A stretch of DNA of 64,000 bases from Legionella rowbothamii (GCF_900639985.1 NZ_CAAAIM010000002.1:62001-126000), one strand, 5' to 3'; counted from the first letter of the stretch, positions 45,785 to 55,743 are shown. Made by a program: numbers and translations. The notes: generated from the sequence alone by a model not told the origin.

Positions 45785-48430
45785 ATGAATATTTTGAAAA
45801 TACAAGTAATGCGAGGTCCTAATTACTGGTCAAACTACCGTAAGCATTTGATTGTAATGACGCTTGATTTAAAACAATATGAAGAACTCCCGACAAATTG
45901 CTTACCCGGGTTTAAAGATAAATTACTGAGCTATTTGCCAGGCTTAAGAAAAGATTTTTGCTCTTTAGGCTACGAAGGTGGCTTTGTCGACCGTATGGAA
46001 GAAGGAACCTGGTTAGGACATGTTATTGAACATGTTGCTTTAGTAATGCAATGCGAAGCAGGCATGGAGTGTGGCTTTGGTCGAACTTATGGGACTGACA
46101 ATCATGGGGTTTATGAGGTCATATTTTCCTACGAGCTGGAAAAAGCGGGTCTTTATGCTGCCTATGCCGCGGTGAATTTGGTGAGTGCTTTAGCTGAAGG
46201 AAAAGAGTATCCATCTTTTGCAGACGACATGGCTCACCTAAAAGAAATAAAAAGAACCGACGGATTTGGTCCCAGTACTCAAGCCATCATTGATGAGGCA
46301 CGCAAAAGAAAAATCCCGTATAAGCGCCATAGTAATTCCTCTTTGATTACATTAGGTTATGGGAGAAATCAGCAAAAAATATGGACGGCTCTTAGCTCAA
46401 AAACCAGTTCTATTAGCGTGGATATTGCCGCTGATAAAGAATTCACGAAACGAATGCTTGAGGATCATTTTGTTCCTGTGCCACCCGGTATTACCATCGA
46501 ATCAGAGGATGAGCTACCAGGAGCTATTGAGCAATTAGGTTATCCTTTAGTGATCAAGCCTTATGATGGCAATCATGGCCGGGGAGTAACTACTAAGATT
46601 CATGATTACGAAAAAGCTATTTTTGGTTTTGAATTGGCGAAAGATATTTCTGATAAAATCATTATTGAACGCTACGTTGCAGGCAATGATTATCGATTTT
46701 TAGTGGTCAACCATAAAGTGGTTGCTGTAGCCCAAAGGACTCCTGCGATGGTTGTTGGTGATGGCCTATCCACCATTGAACAACTTATCCATCTCGCGAA
46801 TATGGATCCTAATCGTGGTGATGAACATGAAATGCCATTAACTAAAATTACCATTGATGAAAGTACCCTTTTAATTCTTTGTCAGAATAATTTAACCTTG
46901 CGTACCGTTTTAGCGCCAGGGCAAATTGCTTATTTAAAAGAAACAGCAAATTTAAGTGCAGGCGGTACGGCTACTGATGTGACTGATAGAGTGCATCCGC
47001 AAAATTTATTTTTTGCAGAACGTGCGTCAAAACTACTTAATTTAGATATTTGCGGTATTGATGTGGTTTCCGCAAATATTCAAATTCCGCTTAATGAAAA
47101 TCACGGCGCCATAATTGAGGTTAATGCTGGTCCTGGTTTACGCATGCACTTGGCTCCTACCTACGGCAAAGCAAGAAATGTAGCCGAACCCATTTTGGAT
47201 ATGCTTTATCCCCCGTCTGCCCAGGCCACAATCCCCATCGTCGCGGTCACGGGAACTAATGGTAAAACTACAGTAGTGCGTTTAATTGAGCATATGGCTT
47301 ATCGTGCGAATCACGCAACTGGCGCAACGACAACCGAGGGAATTTATTTAAATACTAAATTGGTTTACCACGGTGATTGCAGTGGGCCACTAAGTGCTGA
47401 CGCGGTTTTACGTGATCCCTGTGTTGATTTTGCGGTTTTAGAGTGTGCTCGTGGGGGGATTTTGCGTTCAGGTTTGGGCTTTGATGAGTGTGATGTCAGC
47501 ATTATTACCAATGTTGGTAATGACCATTTGGGGCTCAATGGTATCAATACCCTAGAAGAATTAGCCGAGGTTAAAGCCGTAGTTGCTTTAAGCACGAAGA
47601 AAAGCGGATGTGCAATTTTAAATGCGGATGATCCCATGGTTTATGCCCTGCGTTCAGAGTTGAATTGTAAGATTGCTTTATTTGCTTTATCTGAAAACGC
47701 AGCGATCCAAGCGCATTGCGATGCGGGTGGCTTAGCCGCTTATATTAAAAATGGTTACATTGTGATTCGTACTGGCCTAAAGCGAGAAATTTTAGCTGAA
47801 GTGAAAGAAATTCCCATCAGTTTTAAGGGGATGGCAACGAGTATGATTCAGAATATTTTGCCCGCAGTTCTGGCTGGGGTTATTTGCCGATTTTCTTTAG
47901 AAACGATCCGCGATACGGTATTTAATTTTCACCCTACGCCGGAAAATCTGCCCGGCAGAATGAACCTATTTCATTTACCCAATAACTGCGATGTTTTAGT
48001 GGATTATGCGCATAATGAAGGAGCGTTCTTAGAGTTAAAGAATTATCTAGATACCATTTATCGTAAGAAAAAAATAGGCATTATCGGAATGGCAGGGGAT
48101 CGCCGTTCAGAAGATTTTCATGCCATTGGTTGCCATATAGCCGGGATGTTTGACGAAATTATTATTCGCCATGATGTCGATGGCCGTGGACGGACGAACG
48201 ATGAAATTACTGAACTGTTATTAGCGGGAATCAAGAGTTCTAAATTCCAGCCGGCAGTTAAAATTATTTCGGATGAAGTTGATGCTTTGGAAGTTGTATT
48301 GGATGGTAATTGCTCTGATACCTTTATATTTTGTGCGGTTGAAAATGCATTTAGGGTGACTGGCGTCATGCAAGAAAAAGTTAAAGACGCTTATGTAGAA
48401 AGTGAGGCTTATGATGATACCGAAGGCTAA
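45785..48430 (+). CDS. cphA: Cyanophycin synthetase
   Basis: CphA polymerises aspartate and arginine into cyanophycin, a nitrogen and carbon store, using ATP. The 881-residue protein has the three expected parts: an N-terminal region (about 1-160, with GGFVDRMEEGTWLGHVIEH), an ATP-grasp domain (about 165-480, with YPLVIKPYDGNHGRGV and IIEVNAGPGLRMH) and a Mur-ligase-like domain with P-loop VTGTNGKTTV (about 487-497) and the ARGGILRSGLG segment. The start at 45785 has AAGGAA upstream (AAAGGAATTGATAATG) and gives MNILKIQVMRGPN, as in the family. cphB follows with overlap. Confidence 0.96.
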   Translation: MNILKIQVMRGPNYWSNYRKHLIVMTLDLKQYEELPTNCLPGFKDKLLSYLPGLRKDFCSLGYEGGFVDRMEEGTWLGHVIEHVALVMQCEAGMECGFGRTYGTDNHGVYEVIFSYELEKAGLYAAYAAVNLVSALAEGKEYPSFADDMAHLKEIKRTDGFGPSTQAIIDEARKRKIPYKRHSNSSLITLGYGRNQQKIWTALSSKTSSISVDIAADKEFTKRMLEDHFVPVPPGITIESEDELPGAIEQLGYPLVIKPYDGNHGRGVTTKIHDYEKAIFGFELAKDISDKIIIERYVAGNDYRFLVVNHKVVAVAQRTPAMVVGDGLSTIEQLIHLANMDPNRGDEHEMPLTKITIDESTLLILCQNNLTLRTVLAPGQIAYLKETANLSAGGTATDVTDRVHPQNLFFAERASKLLNLDICGIDVVSANIQIPLNENHGAIIEVNAGPGLRMHLAPTYGKARNVAEPILDMLYPPSAQATIPIVAVTGTNGKTTVVRLIEHMAYRANHATGATTTEGIYLNTKLVYHGDCSGPLSADAVLRDPCVDFAVLECARGGILRSGLGFDECDVSIITNVGNDHLGLNGINTLEELAEVKAVVALSTKKSGCAILNADDPMVYALRSELNCKIALFALSENAAIQAHCDAGGLAAYIKNGYIVIRTGLKREILAEVKEIPISFKGMATSMIQNILPAVLAGVICRFSLETIRDTVFNFHPTPENLPGRMNLFHLPNNCDVLVDYAHNEGAFLELKNYLDTIYRKKKIGIIGMAGDRRSEDFHAIGCHIAGMFDEIIIRHDVDGRGRTNDEITELLLAGIKSSKFQPAVKIISDEVDALEVVLDGNCSDTFIFCAVENAFRVTGVMQEKVKDAYVESEAYDDTEG

Positions 48431-49271
48431 ATTGCTTCTTATTGGTGGGGCTGAAAATAAAGGTGATGCTCCACCAGATGTTTCTGAGCAAAAAAAGGAA
48501 TTTAGACGTTATGAAATTTTGAGTGAATTATTGCCGCCCTCAAATAAAAAGATAGAAATCATTACTACGGGTTCGGAAATTCAAAATGAAGTAAAAAAAG
48601 ATTATGAGCAAGTCTTTCAGAATATGGGGTATGGCAATATTGATTTTCTCCCTATTAAAAAAAGAGCTGAAGCGCGGGGGAAAGAATACCTGAAGCGGGT
48701 TGAGGAAGCTGGGGCAATTTTTTTTACTGGGGGTGATCAGTTTCGTTTGTCGACTATCTTAGGGGGAACCCCAATAGTCGATCTCATTAGAGAGCGTTAT
48801 TATAAGGACAGTGATGTCATTATCGGCGGAACAAGCGCCGGAGCAATGGTGATGTCTTCGATAATGATTATGGGGGGTGGTTTGTCGGAGGCCTTAATTT
48901 ATCGTAATTTATCCACCTGCTCGGGGCTTGGTTTTTTACAATCATGCATCATTGACACGCATTTTATTAAACGAGGGCGATTTAGCCGCCTTGCACATGC
49001 CATTATTATTAACCCTGGGCAATTAGGTATTGGGCTGGGGGAGGACACTGCCTTAGTAATAAAACATGGTTCTGATGCGGAATGTTATGGTTCGGGAATG
49101 GTGGTCATCATTGATGGCAGGGATATTAATCAAACAAATATTACTGACGTTGATGAAGGCGAGGCTGTATTTGTTGAGAATCTCAAGGTGCATCTCTTAG
49201 TCAAAGGATGCCAATTTTCTCTTAGTAATCGTGCATTGAAAAGTCCGGAAATTCCTGCGAAAAAGGAATAA
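48414..49271 (+). CDS. cphB: Cyanophycinase
   Basis: CphB is a serine exopeptidase (family S51) that cuts cyanophycin into beta-Asp-Arg dipeptides. The 285-residue protein has LLLIGGAENKGD at the N-terminus, FFTGGDQFRL, and the nucleophile Ser141 in GGTSAGAMVMSS, followed by DTHFIKRGRFSRL. These are the characteristic S51 cyanophycinase blocks. A GTG at 48402 and an ATG at 48411 are also in frame. I chose the second ATG (48414), because GAGG lies 6 bases before it. It overlaps the cphA end by 17 bases, so the two are coupled. Confidence 0.95.
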   Translation: MIPKAKLLLIGGAENKGDAPPDVSEQKKEFRRYEILSELLPPSNKKIEIITTGSEIQNEVKKDYEQVFQNMGYGNIDFLPIKKRAEARGKEYLKRVEEAGAIFFTGGDQFRLSTILGGTPIVDLIRERYYKDSDVIIGGTSAGAMVMSSIMIMGGGLSEALIYRNLSTCSGLGFLQSCIIDTHFIKRGRFSRLAHAIIINPGQLGIGLGEDTALVIKHGSDAECYGSGMVVIIDGRDINQTNITDVDEGEAVFVENLKVHLLVKGCQFSLSNRALKSPEIPAKKE

Positions 49272-49286
49272 AGTTCGAGGGATATT

Positions 49287-50198
49287 ATGAATAAGATTGC
49301 GATCGCAGTACATGGTGGTGCAAGCGAAGACAGTAGCTTTTTGCGTGAGAATCAGCGAGATGTTGAGCAGGGCTTATCGCAAGCGGTGGAGCAAGCTTAT
49401 GCCGTTCTGGAAAAACGAGGAAGCTCATTAGATGCCGTTGTTGCTGCGGTGCAAACGCTTGAGGATAATCCATTATTCAATGCAGGTTGTGGTTCTGCTT
49501 TGAATTGTCGAGGCGAGGTCGAAATGGATGCCTCCATTATGGAGGGAAGTTTGTTACAGGCTGGTGCGGTATCAATGGTTGAGTGTGTTAAAAACCCAAT
49601 CAGTCTAGCTCGTTTGGTGATGGAAAAAACCTCACATGTATTTCTTTCCGGTTATGGTGCATTAGAGCTGGCTACGGACTATAAGCTGCCTTTAGAACCT
49701 AAATCTTATTTTATCAAACCTCACCAATATGAAGCTTTTCAACGCTTAGTGCTAAGCGAAACCAAGGAAGAGCGACGTAATAAAAAATTGACGGGCACTG
49801 TTGGTGCGGTTGCCTTAGATATTTATGGGAATATTGCTGCTGGCACCTCAACTGGGGGTGTAAGTAATAGTCTGCCTGGCCGAATTGGGGATAGCTGTAT
49901 TATTGGTGCTGGCTGTTATGCCAATAATGAAACCTGCGCGGTTTCGGGTACGGGAGTAGGGGAATATTTAATTCGTGGTGTTGTTGCCCATACGATTTCG
50001 ATGATGATGGAATTTAATATGCCATTACAACAAGCTTGCGATCATGTAGTTCATGAACGCAACCAGCGATTAAAAGGGGAAATGGGAGTAATTGCCTTAA
50101 ATCGTCAGGGTGATTTGGGTTTTTCTTTTAATTCTGAAATTATGAAAAGAGCATGGAAAAGTAGTACGGAAGCCCTACAGGTAAAGATTGATAAATAG
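49287..50198 (+). CDS. iaaA: Isoaspartyl dipeptidase / plant-type asparaginase
   Basis: An Ntn-hydrolase of 303 residues that self-cleaves before a threonine. Thr171 in LTGTVGAVALD is the nucleophile, preceded by the linker that is lost on maturation. AVHGGA at the N-terminus, FNAGCGSALN, and the GGVSNSLPGRIGDS and SGTGVGEY segments are typical. Placed 15 bases after cphB, it most likely splits the beta-Asp-Arg dipeptide into aspartate and arginine. That completes a synthesis-and-recovery operon. Confidence 0.94.
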   Translation: MNKIAIAVHGGASEDSSFLRENQRDVEQGLSQAVEQAYAVLEKRGSSLDAVVAAVQTLEDNPLFNAGCGSALNCRGEVEMDASIMEGSLLQAGAVSMVECVKNPISLARLVMEKTSHVFLSGYGALELATDYKLPLEPKSYFIKPHQYEAFQRLVLSETKEERRNKKLTGTVGAVALDIYGNIAAGTSTGGVSNSLPGRIGDSCIIGAGCYANNETCAVSGTGVGEYLIRGVVAHTISMMMEFNMPLQQACDHVVHERNQRLKGEMGVIALNRQGDLGFSFNSEIMKRAWKSSTEALQVKIDK

Positions 50199-50237
50199 GT
50201 CGCATAGAAAGTTCACTTAATCACAAGGAGGATCGCT

Positions 50238-50315
50238 ATGGGGTACATTATTGGATGGTTGCTGGGTATTCCTGTTAGTATTTTGGTCTTAATCTGGCTT
50301 GTTTCTCACATTTAA
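50238..50315 (+). CDS. Very small membrane protein (25 residues)
   Basis: The start is preceded by a perfect AAGGAGGA ribosome site. The product is one hydrophobic helix (MGYIIGWLLGIPVSILVLIW, then LVSHI). Because of the strong ribosome site, the clean spacing and the membrane-protein gene 20 bases downstream, I take it as real. It may be a small subunit or regulator of the next protein. The function is unknown. Confidence 0.7.
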   Translation: MGYIIGWLLGIPVSILVLIWLVSHI

Positions 50316-50335
50316 TCACAATAAGGATATTAATT

Positions 50336-51001
50336 ATGATGACCGATCATTCTGTAAATGTAGTCGAGGGCCATAAAATAACCTGCATGTGCTGGACGGC
50401 AGTTATTGCCGGGGCCTTAGTTGGTTTAGGCATTGGCTTTTTGCTGAATTTGTTTGGGGCTGCGATTGGTTTAAGCGCATATAAAATGAATCAAAGTGAA
50501 GCGGTACTTGCCATTGGCGGAGTTATTGGACTATTAATTGGTGTGATTGTCGCCATGGGAGCGTCAGGCTTTGTTGCGGGTTATTTGGGGCGTTTTCATC
50601 ATTGCTATTGCCATGGGGGGGTAATTTATGGCTTCATCACATGGAGTCTGGCATTAATATTAAGTGCCTTGTTCGTAATACCTACTATGCGTTATGTGGG
50701 ATTTTATGCGGACAATATTAATTCTGCATTGATTGCCTCCGAGATTTCTAATGCGGCAGGCGGTGCGAACCCTGCTTCAGGTGCAAGCGCTACCCCCGCA
50801 GCAACTAAGGGGAATGTAGCCCCAACTCCTGCGAATCCTACGGGGACTAAAGAGCAAGCCTCTGCTCCTAGTCAGCCAATTAAATATCCTGCATGGACTG
50901 GTTGGATTTTGTTTATTTTATTCTTCGTTGGAGCGCTTTCAAGCTGTATTGGTGCTTGCTATGGCATGCGTTGCAAAGGATGTCATACGGTAAATAATTA
51001 A
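50336..51001 (+). CDS. Membrane protein of unknown function, four to five helices
   Basis: The 221-residue protein has glycine-rich membrane helices at about 18-45, 57-85 and 93-115. A long Ala/Pro/Ser/Thr-rich, low-complexity loop follows (about 135-180, GGANPASGASATPAATKG). The last helix (about 185-205) precedes a Cys-rich tail (CIGACYGMRCKGC). Several Cys and His residues also occur near residues 18 and 88 (FHHCYCHGG), suggesting metal or redox chemistry. I do not recognise a named family. AAGGA lies 8 bases before the ATG. It is likely co-transcribed with the 25-residue protein. Confidence 0.75.
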   Translation: MMTDHSVNVVEGHKITCMCWTAVIAGALVGLGIGFLLNLFGAAIGLSAYKMNQSEAVLAIGGVIGLLIGVIVAMGASGFVAGYLGRFHHCYCHGGVIYGFITWSLALILSALFVIPTMRYVGFYADNINSALIASEISNAAGGANPASGASATPAATKGNVAPTPANPTGTKEQASAPSQPIKYPAWTGWILFILFFVGALSSCIGACYGMRCKGCHTVNN

Positions 51002-51014
51002 CGACAACGCTAGT

Positions 51015-51058
51015 ATAATCAAGGTTTTCTAAGTCTGAATTAGAAAAACCTTGATTAT
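51015..51058. terminator. Long hairpin after the membrane-protein gene
   Basis: ATAATCAAGGTTTTCTA (51015-51031) pairs with TAGAAAAACCTTGATTAT (51041-51058), about 17 bp with one extra base and a 9-base loop. It starts 14 bases after the stop. There is no T run on the plus side, so it may be a terminator aided by other signals or an mRNA-end stabiliser. Confidence 0.65.
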
Positions 51059-51184
51059 GCTGCGCTGCATCTTGGCTACAATTCTGCTTTATGAAAGAAC
51101 GGTCCTGTCAAATAATAGACATCTAATGCCTGCCCGCTTATACTCTGCCAAAAAATGAAAATGCAGTTATCGCTAAGGTTTTAC

Positions 51185-52321
51185 ATGCTTGATCATTTGC
51201 AACTCGCAATTCTTAGTAAACAAGTATATTACAAAAAAGAGATAAAATTAGGGGATTGGCAACGCGTGTTCTGGAGTAGCGCCGATGGGTTAGGGGTTGC
51301 TGTTTACCAGAATAATAAAAATGAGATGGTTATTGCATTTCGTGGCCCAGATGCAAGTACACTAACCGATCTTATCTCTAATATTAAAACGATTGTCCCC
51401 ATGCTTTGGGGAAGCAAACCCAATACGTTGACTTCGGCCAAACAGCTGGTGGAGGAAATGCGTAATCAACGTGGGGTGTTCATACGCTTGTGCGAATTTA
51501 TCCGTACCCAATCACATAATCAACTGTATTTAACTGGTTATTCGTTAGGGGGGGTATTAGCAGGCCTTGTTGGTTATGAGTTACTTAAAGAGAAAGGTAA
51601 AACCTATGTCGTCGTAACTTTTGAAAATCCAGGTTATCTTCAATATATCGAGCAAGAGGATAGGACGCGTTATGCTCAGGACTTCCAGGCGCGATATTTT
51701 ACTTATCTAACTAATCCAAATTTAATTAATACCTTTAATGATCATATAGGTACTATTTATCGTGTTAAGCTCAAAGCGTATAACAATGATTTATTGTCGC
51801 AAGGAAATTATTATATGCGCCGAGGGATGGAATGTGTCATTGATGACTTCTTGCGGTTTATGTTACTCGCCTGTGCTTTAAATGCGTTGAGTATCGTATT
51901 TTATGGCCATGAGATAATTCCACTTAGTTTTTTTTATTTACTTAATAAATTGATTGAAAGCACAGGTAAATTCTTTCCTGTTTCCGAATTTGACCTTCAT
52001 AATTTTCTAGCACTATTTGTTAGCGTGTTGGGGGCGGTAAGTTATCGTGCTGGAATGCAGCTAGTCGATAAAATGGTTATGGGGATTTTAAAAAAACATC
52101 CTCTGGATGGGATTATTCTGGAGTTATCTAAGGTACAAGGAACAAATAATATCTGTACCATTGAGCAATGGCCTAGAAGTGGGCAATACATGAGGCATCA
52201 GGCACAGCATCTTTTAACCTGGTTAAATCCTCAAGGGCATTCTAGTGTTTTGAATCTACCCCATCTTGAACGAGTAGACGAAGAAAATATTCTTGGTATG
52301 CCAGGCTATAAGCAGAAATAA
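51185..52321 (+). CDS. Class 3 lipase-like alpha/beta hydrolase
   Basis: The 378-residue protein has a lipase_3-type N-terminal half. VIAFRGPDAS forms the oxyanion-side strand, and Ser120 in LTGYSLGG is the nucleophile (GxSxG), as in fungal-type lipases. The second half (about 215-300) holds two or three hydrophobic segments that could anchor it to a membrane. No signal peptide is seen, so it is cytoplasmic or injected. A lipase effector is conceivable, but there is no direct sign. The open frame begins at 51155, but AAGG lies 6 bases before the ATG at 51185 (MLDHLQLAILS), which is the better start. Confidence 0.8.
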   Translation: MLDHLQLAILSKQVYYKKEIKLGDWQRVFWSSADGLGVAVYQNNKNEMVIAFRGPDASTLTDLISNIKTIVPMLWGSKPNTLTSAKQLVEEMRNQRGVFIRLCEFIRTQSHNQLYLTGYSLGGVLAGLVGYELLKEKGKTYVVVTFENPGYLQYIEQEDRTRYAQDFQARYFTYLTNPNLINTFNDHIGTIYRVKLKAYNNDLLSQGNYYMRRGMECVIDDFLRFMLLACALNALSIVFYGHEIIPLSFFYLLNKLIESTGKFFPVSEFDLHNFLALFVSVLGAVSYRAGMQLVDKMVMGILKKHPLDGIILELSKVQGTNNICTIEQWPRSGQYMRHQAQHLLTWLNPQGHSSVLNLPHLERVDEENILGMPGYKQK

Positions 52322-52327
52322 ACCATT

Positions 52328-52346
52328 TGGGCCCAACCTATAATTC
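52328..52346. repeat. Copy 2 of the 19-base repeat
   Basis: TGGGCCCAACCTATAATTC matches 14768-14786 except at one base. The inner TTGGGCCCAA is a perfect palindrome. Here the left arm that forms the hairpin at 14743 is missing. Confidence 0.6.
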
Positions 52347-52348
52347 AT

Positions 52349-54423
52349 TTAGCTATTCGCAAGTTTTTTATGGGCTGTGTTTGAGTATTTTTTCAAGAGC
52401 TTATAAAATTCTTTAGCCTCTAGGGGTTCACTGAAATAAAATCCTTGCATAATGTGGCAGCCATTTTCTTTCAAAAATTTTACTTGTTCTATGGTTTCTA
52501 CACCTTCGGCTAGGCATTTAATTTCCATACTATTGGCTAAGGCGATGGTGTTGCACACAATATTACGACTGTCGACGCTGACATCAATATCCTGAATAAA
52601 GGATTTATCAATTTTAAGCTGATCTACTTTAAAAATTTCAGATTGCTAAATTCCGAATACCCCGTGCCAAAGTCATCAATAGCCAAGGAAATACCCATTT
52701 CCCTGAATTTATTAACAATGGGGATGGCTTCATTCGTGAAGGCTTCTGATTCGGTTAATTCTAATTCCAGATATTTCGGATCTAAGTCTTGAGTGGCTAA
52801 TATTTCTGCAATGCACTCGACGAGATTCGGCTGAGCTAACTGTCTTGCAGATAAGTTAACTGACATTTTGAAGTTGGTAAAACCGTTCTTTTGCCATTTT
52901 TTTAATTGTAGACAGGCAGAACGCAATACCCATTCGCCAATGGGGAGAATCATATTATTCATTTCCGCAATGGGGATAAATTCTACCGGTGAGACTTTTC
53001 CTAATATAGGGTTCTCCCAACGCAATAAGGCCTCAGCACCGCAGATTGTTCCTGTCTCTAAGTCAATAAAAGGCTGGTAATTTAGGGTTAATTCATTTTT
53101 TTCAATCGCTCGATAGAGTTGATTTTCTATATTTAGTTGTCGAGTGGCATCTGCATTAATCATGGTGCTATAAATACGCACACTATTTCCACCGCTTTGG
53201 GCGGCTAATACGCGAGCCGCTTCGGCATTGGTGATCAATGTATCTGCATCGCGGCCATTGAGGGGAAAGATACTTACGCCAATGCTCGCAGTTAATTTCA
53301 ATTCTTGTTTGGCAACATATACAGGATCGTTGATTACCGCAAAAAAATCTTGGACGCTGGTGCTTATATCCAGCTCATCGGAAATCGCATCAATTAAGAT
53401 TACAAAGACATCTTGGCGTAGTAATGAAATGAAATATTGATTATTTTTGCCAAATAGTAATGCAAACCGTTGGGCGATGCGATGAATAATGGTCGCTGCA
53501 GCCTGATGGCCAATACTGTCATTGATTTTTACCATTCCATTAAGGGAAAAGCAGGCGATGGCAAAACTATAATGATTCGTCATGGCATTTTCAGTGGCGA
53601 TATGTATTTGCTCATAGAGTAAGCGTTCATTAGGCAATTCGGTTAACAAATCATGGGTTGCCTGGTAGGTGACTAATTTAAGTGAAGTTTCCAGTTCCTC
53701 AGTACGCTCTTTTACTCGCTGTTCTAGAATGGCATTCATACTACTTAGTTTTGCCATTAGTAATTCATTTTCATAACCTAGGCGAACGACTTGGCGGATA
53801 ATTTTATTACCAATAAAACAGGCAATGGTCATGAAAAGACCAAGGATTAAAAAGGCAGTGGTAATAGGCATATTGATATGATGACTGTCTGCGATACCTG
53901 GAGAGATTGCTGTATGATAAATAATTGTGGGGGCTAGTAAGCAGACAATACTAGAAAGCCCCATAGTCAAATCCATCGACGTTGAGAACGCAAAGCAAAT
54001 TAAGACGGCTGACAAAAAGATAATCGTAGTGAGTTGTTGTTGGGGACCATCCATAAATAAAATACCTATACTACCCCAGATCAAACAGATTGTTATAAGC
54101 AAAGAGAGAAACCCTTTGCGGCATTTACGGATTTCAGCGGTAGTAATATTGCTGTATTCAAAACGCAGCCCCCACATAACATTGAGTAAATTTGCAACGA
54201 CTAGGATACAGTACCAATAGATACTTAATCGTGATTCAGCTGAATTATACAGTGCCAGAACATAAAGGAATGCTCCTATTATATTTGCAAATGCACCAAG
54301 TTTAACCATGCTATGAAAAGAGAGTGACGTTTCAAACTCTATTTTTTTATCAATTTCTCGTTGTTCACTTAATGTTAACTGCGGTGTTTTAGTAAATTTA
54401 TGTTTATTAAGGGGCTTAGACAT
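52349..54423 (-). pseudogene. Frameshifted GGDEF/EAL protein (c-di-GMP phosphodiesterase)
   Basis: The first frame (54423 to 52624) encodes five to six membrane helices, a coiled coil, a degenerate GGDEF domain (LRQDVF where GGDEF should be) and an EAL domain with intact AEALLRW and DDFGTGYS. It then stops at TAG just after LKFLK. The missing part continues in another frame as FKVDQLKIDKSFIQDIDV and MCNTIALANSMEIKCLAEGVET, down to 52349. One A or T lost in the AAATTTTTAAA run at about 52627-52641 explains it. The protein as read lacks the Lys and later acidic residues of the EAL site and would be inactive. A homopolymer sequencing error is possible. Start 54423 has AAGGA 7 bases upstream. Confidence 0.85.
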
Positions 54424-54724
54424 TTGTGATCCTTGCCATACCAAAAAATCCATACGCATTGTTGGTTTAATCAACATAAAATAATTTTATGCGTATTAAA
54501 TCGCTTTTTTTAAGTATAGCGTAATCGGCAAAAAAGAAAGGGATTTTAAAAAAACGTTATTTTGATGGTGGTTATGGAGAATATTTTTAATTTTCCTCGC
54601 GCAAAGAGTATGCTCATTTTAGCTCGAATTATCAGGGCTGGACTGCGGTAATTCGGCCTTCTATTAGGTCAGGTACATTTAGACGAATTTGGATGCGTTT
54701 GCACGTTGTTCCTATGGCTAATCT

Positions 54725-55714
54725 TTAAATTCTCAGCAATATCAACGCAGCAGCAAGCAAACCTGCGGCAGGAATAGTCAATAACCAGGAAAAGAAAATT
54801 CGACGTATGACGTTCCAATGTGCACCCTTTAAACCTCGAGTTAGGCCGACACCAGTTATGGCCCCGGTTACGGTATGTGTTGTAGAAACAGGCACCCCAA
54901 AATGAGTAGCGATGAATAAGGAAACCGCCGCCCCGCTCTCCGCAGCGCAGCCTCTCATGGCATTAAGACGGGTAATTTTAGTGCCCATAGTATGGACAAT
55001 GCGCCATCCTCCAAATAGAGTCCCTAGGCTAATTACGGCTTGGCATGAAATGACCACCCACATAGGAACATAGAAAGGGCCTTCAATCCACGCGTTTGAA
55101 AATAACAATACCGCAATAATACCCATGGTTTTTTGGGCATCATTACTGCCATGAGTCAAACTTAGCAACGCAGAGGTACACAATTGGGCTCCATTAAACA
55201 CTCGTTTCAAACTTTTCTTGCGTCGGCGTGGGAAAAATTTTTTCAAACTGTAAGTAATGAAAAGGCCCACTAATAAACCTAATACAGGGGAAATAAAAAT
55301 ACCTGCAATGACTTTAGTAATGCCCACAATTTTCAATGAAGCAAAACCGCTTTTGGCAATAGCGGCTCCTGCCAGGCCACCGATAAGTGCATGGGATGAG
55401 CTTGAGGGTAAGCCATAATACCAGGTAGCTAAATTCCAAACTATGGCCCCAAGTAAGGCGGCTAAAATTACATGTGAATCAACAACCTGAGGATCAATTA
55501 GCTCTTGGCCAATGGTTTTCGCCACCGTTAAATTAAAGACTAAGAACGCAATAAAGTTAAAAAACGCGGCCCAGATCACTGCTTGTCGAGGACTAAGCAC
55601 TTTGGTTGTCACAATAGTTGCTATCGAGTTTGCCGCATCATGAAAACCATTAATAAAGTCAAAACAAAACGCAATAAAAATTACGATGAGTATGAGCAAG
55701 GTGGTATGATCCAT
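54725..55714 (-). CDS. pit: Pit-family low-affinity inorganic phosphate transporter
   Basis: A phosphate permease of about 329 residues and 10 helices. The two inverted Pit signatures are present: FINGFHDAANSIATIVTTKV near the N-terminus and SLTHGSNDAQKTMGIIA in the second half, plus GLPSSSSHALIGG and GVPVSTTHTVTGA. Such carriers move neutral metal-phosphate with protons. The ATG at 55714 (MDHTTLL) fits the family. A TTG at 55720, nearer the AGGAG site, is an alternative start. The gene lies 29 bases after coq7 on the same strand. No PhoU-like partner is beside it. Confidence 0.93.
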   Translation of the reverse strand: MDHTTLLILIVIFIAFCFDFINGFHDAANSIATIVTTKVLSPRQAVIWAAFFNFIAFLVFNLTVAKTIGQELIDPQVVDSHVILAALLGAIVWNLATWYYGLPSSSSHALIGGLAGAAIAKSGFASLKIVGITKVIAGIFISPVLGLLVGLFITYSLKKFFPRRRKKSLKRVFNGAQLCTSALLSLTHGSNDAQKTMGIIAVLLFSNAWIEGPFYVPMWVVISCQAVISLGTLFGGWRIVHTMGTKITRLNAMRGCAAESGAAVSLFIATHFGVPVSTTHTVTGAITGVGLTRGLKGAHWNVIRRIFFSWLLTIPAAGLLAAALILLRI

Positions 55715-55743
55715 ATACAATGACGCTCCTGTCTTTTATGTTG

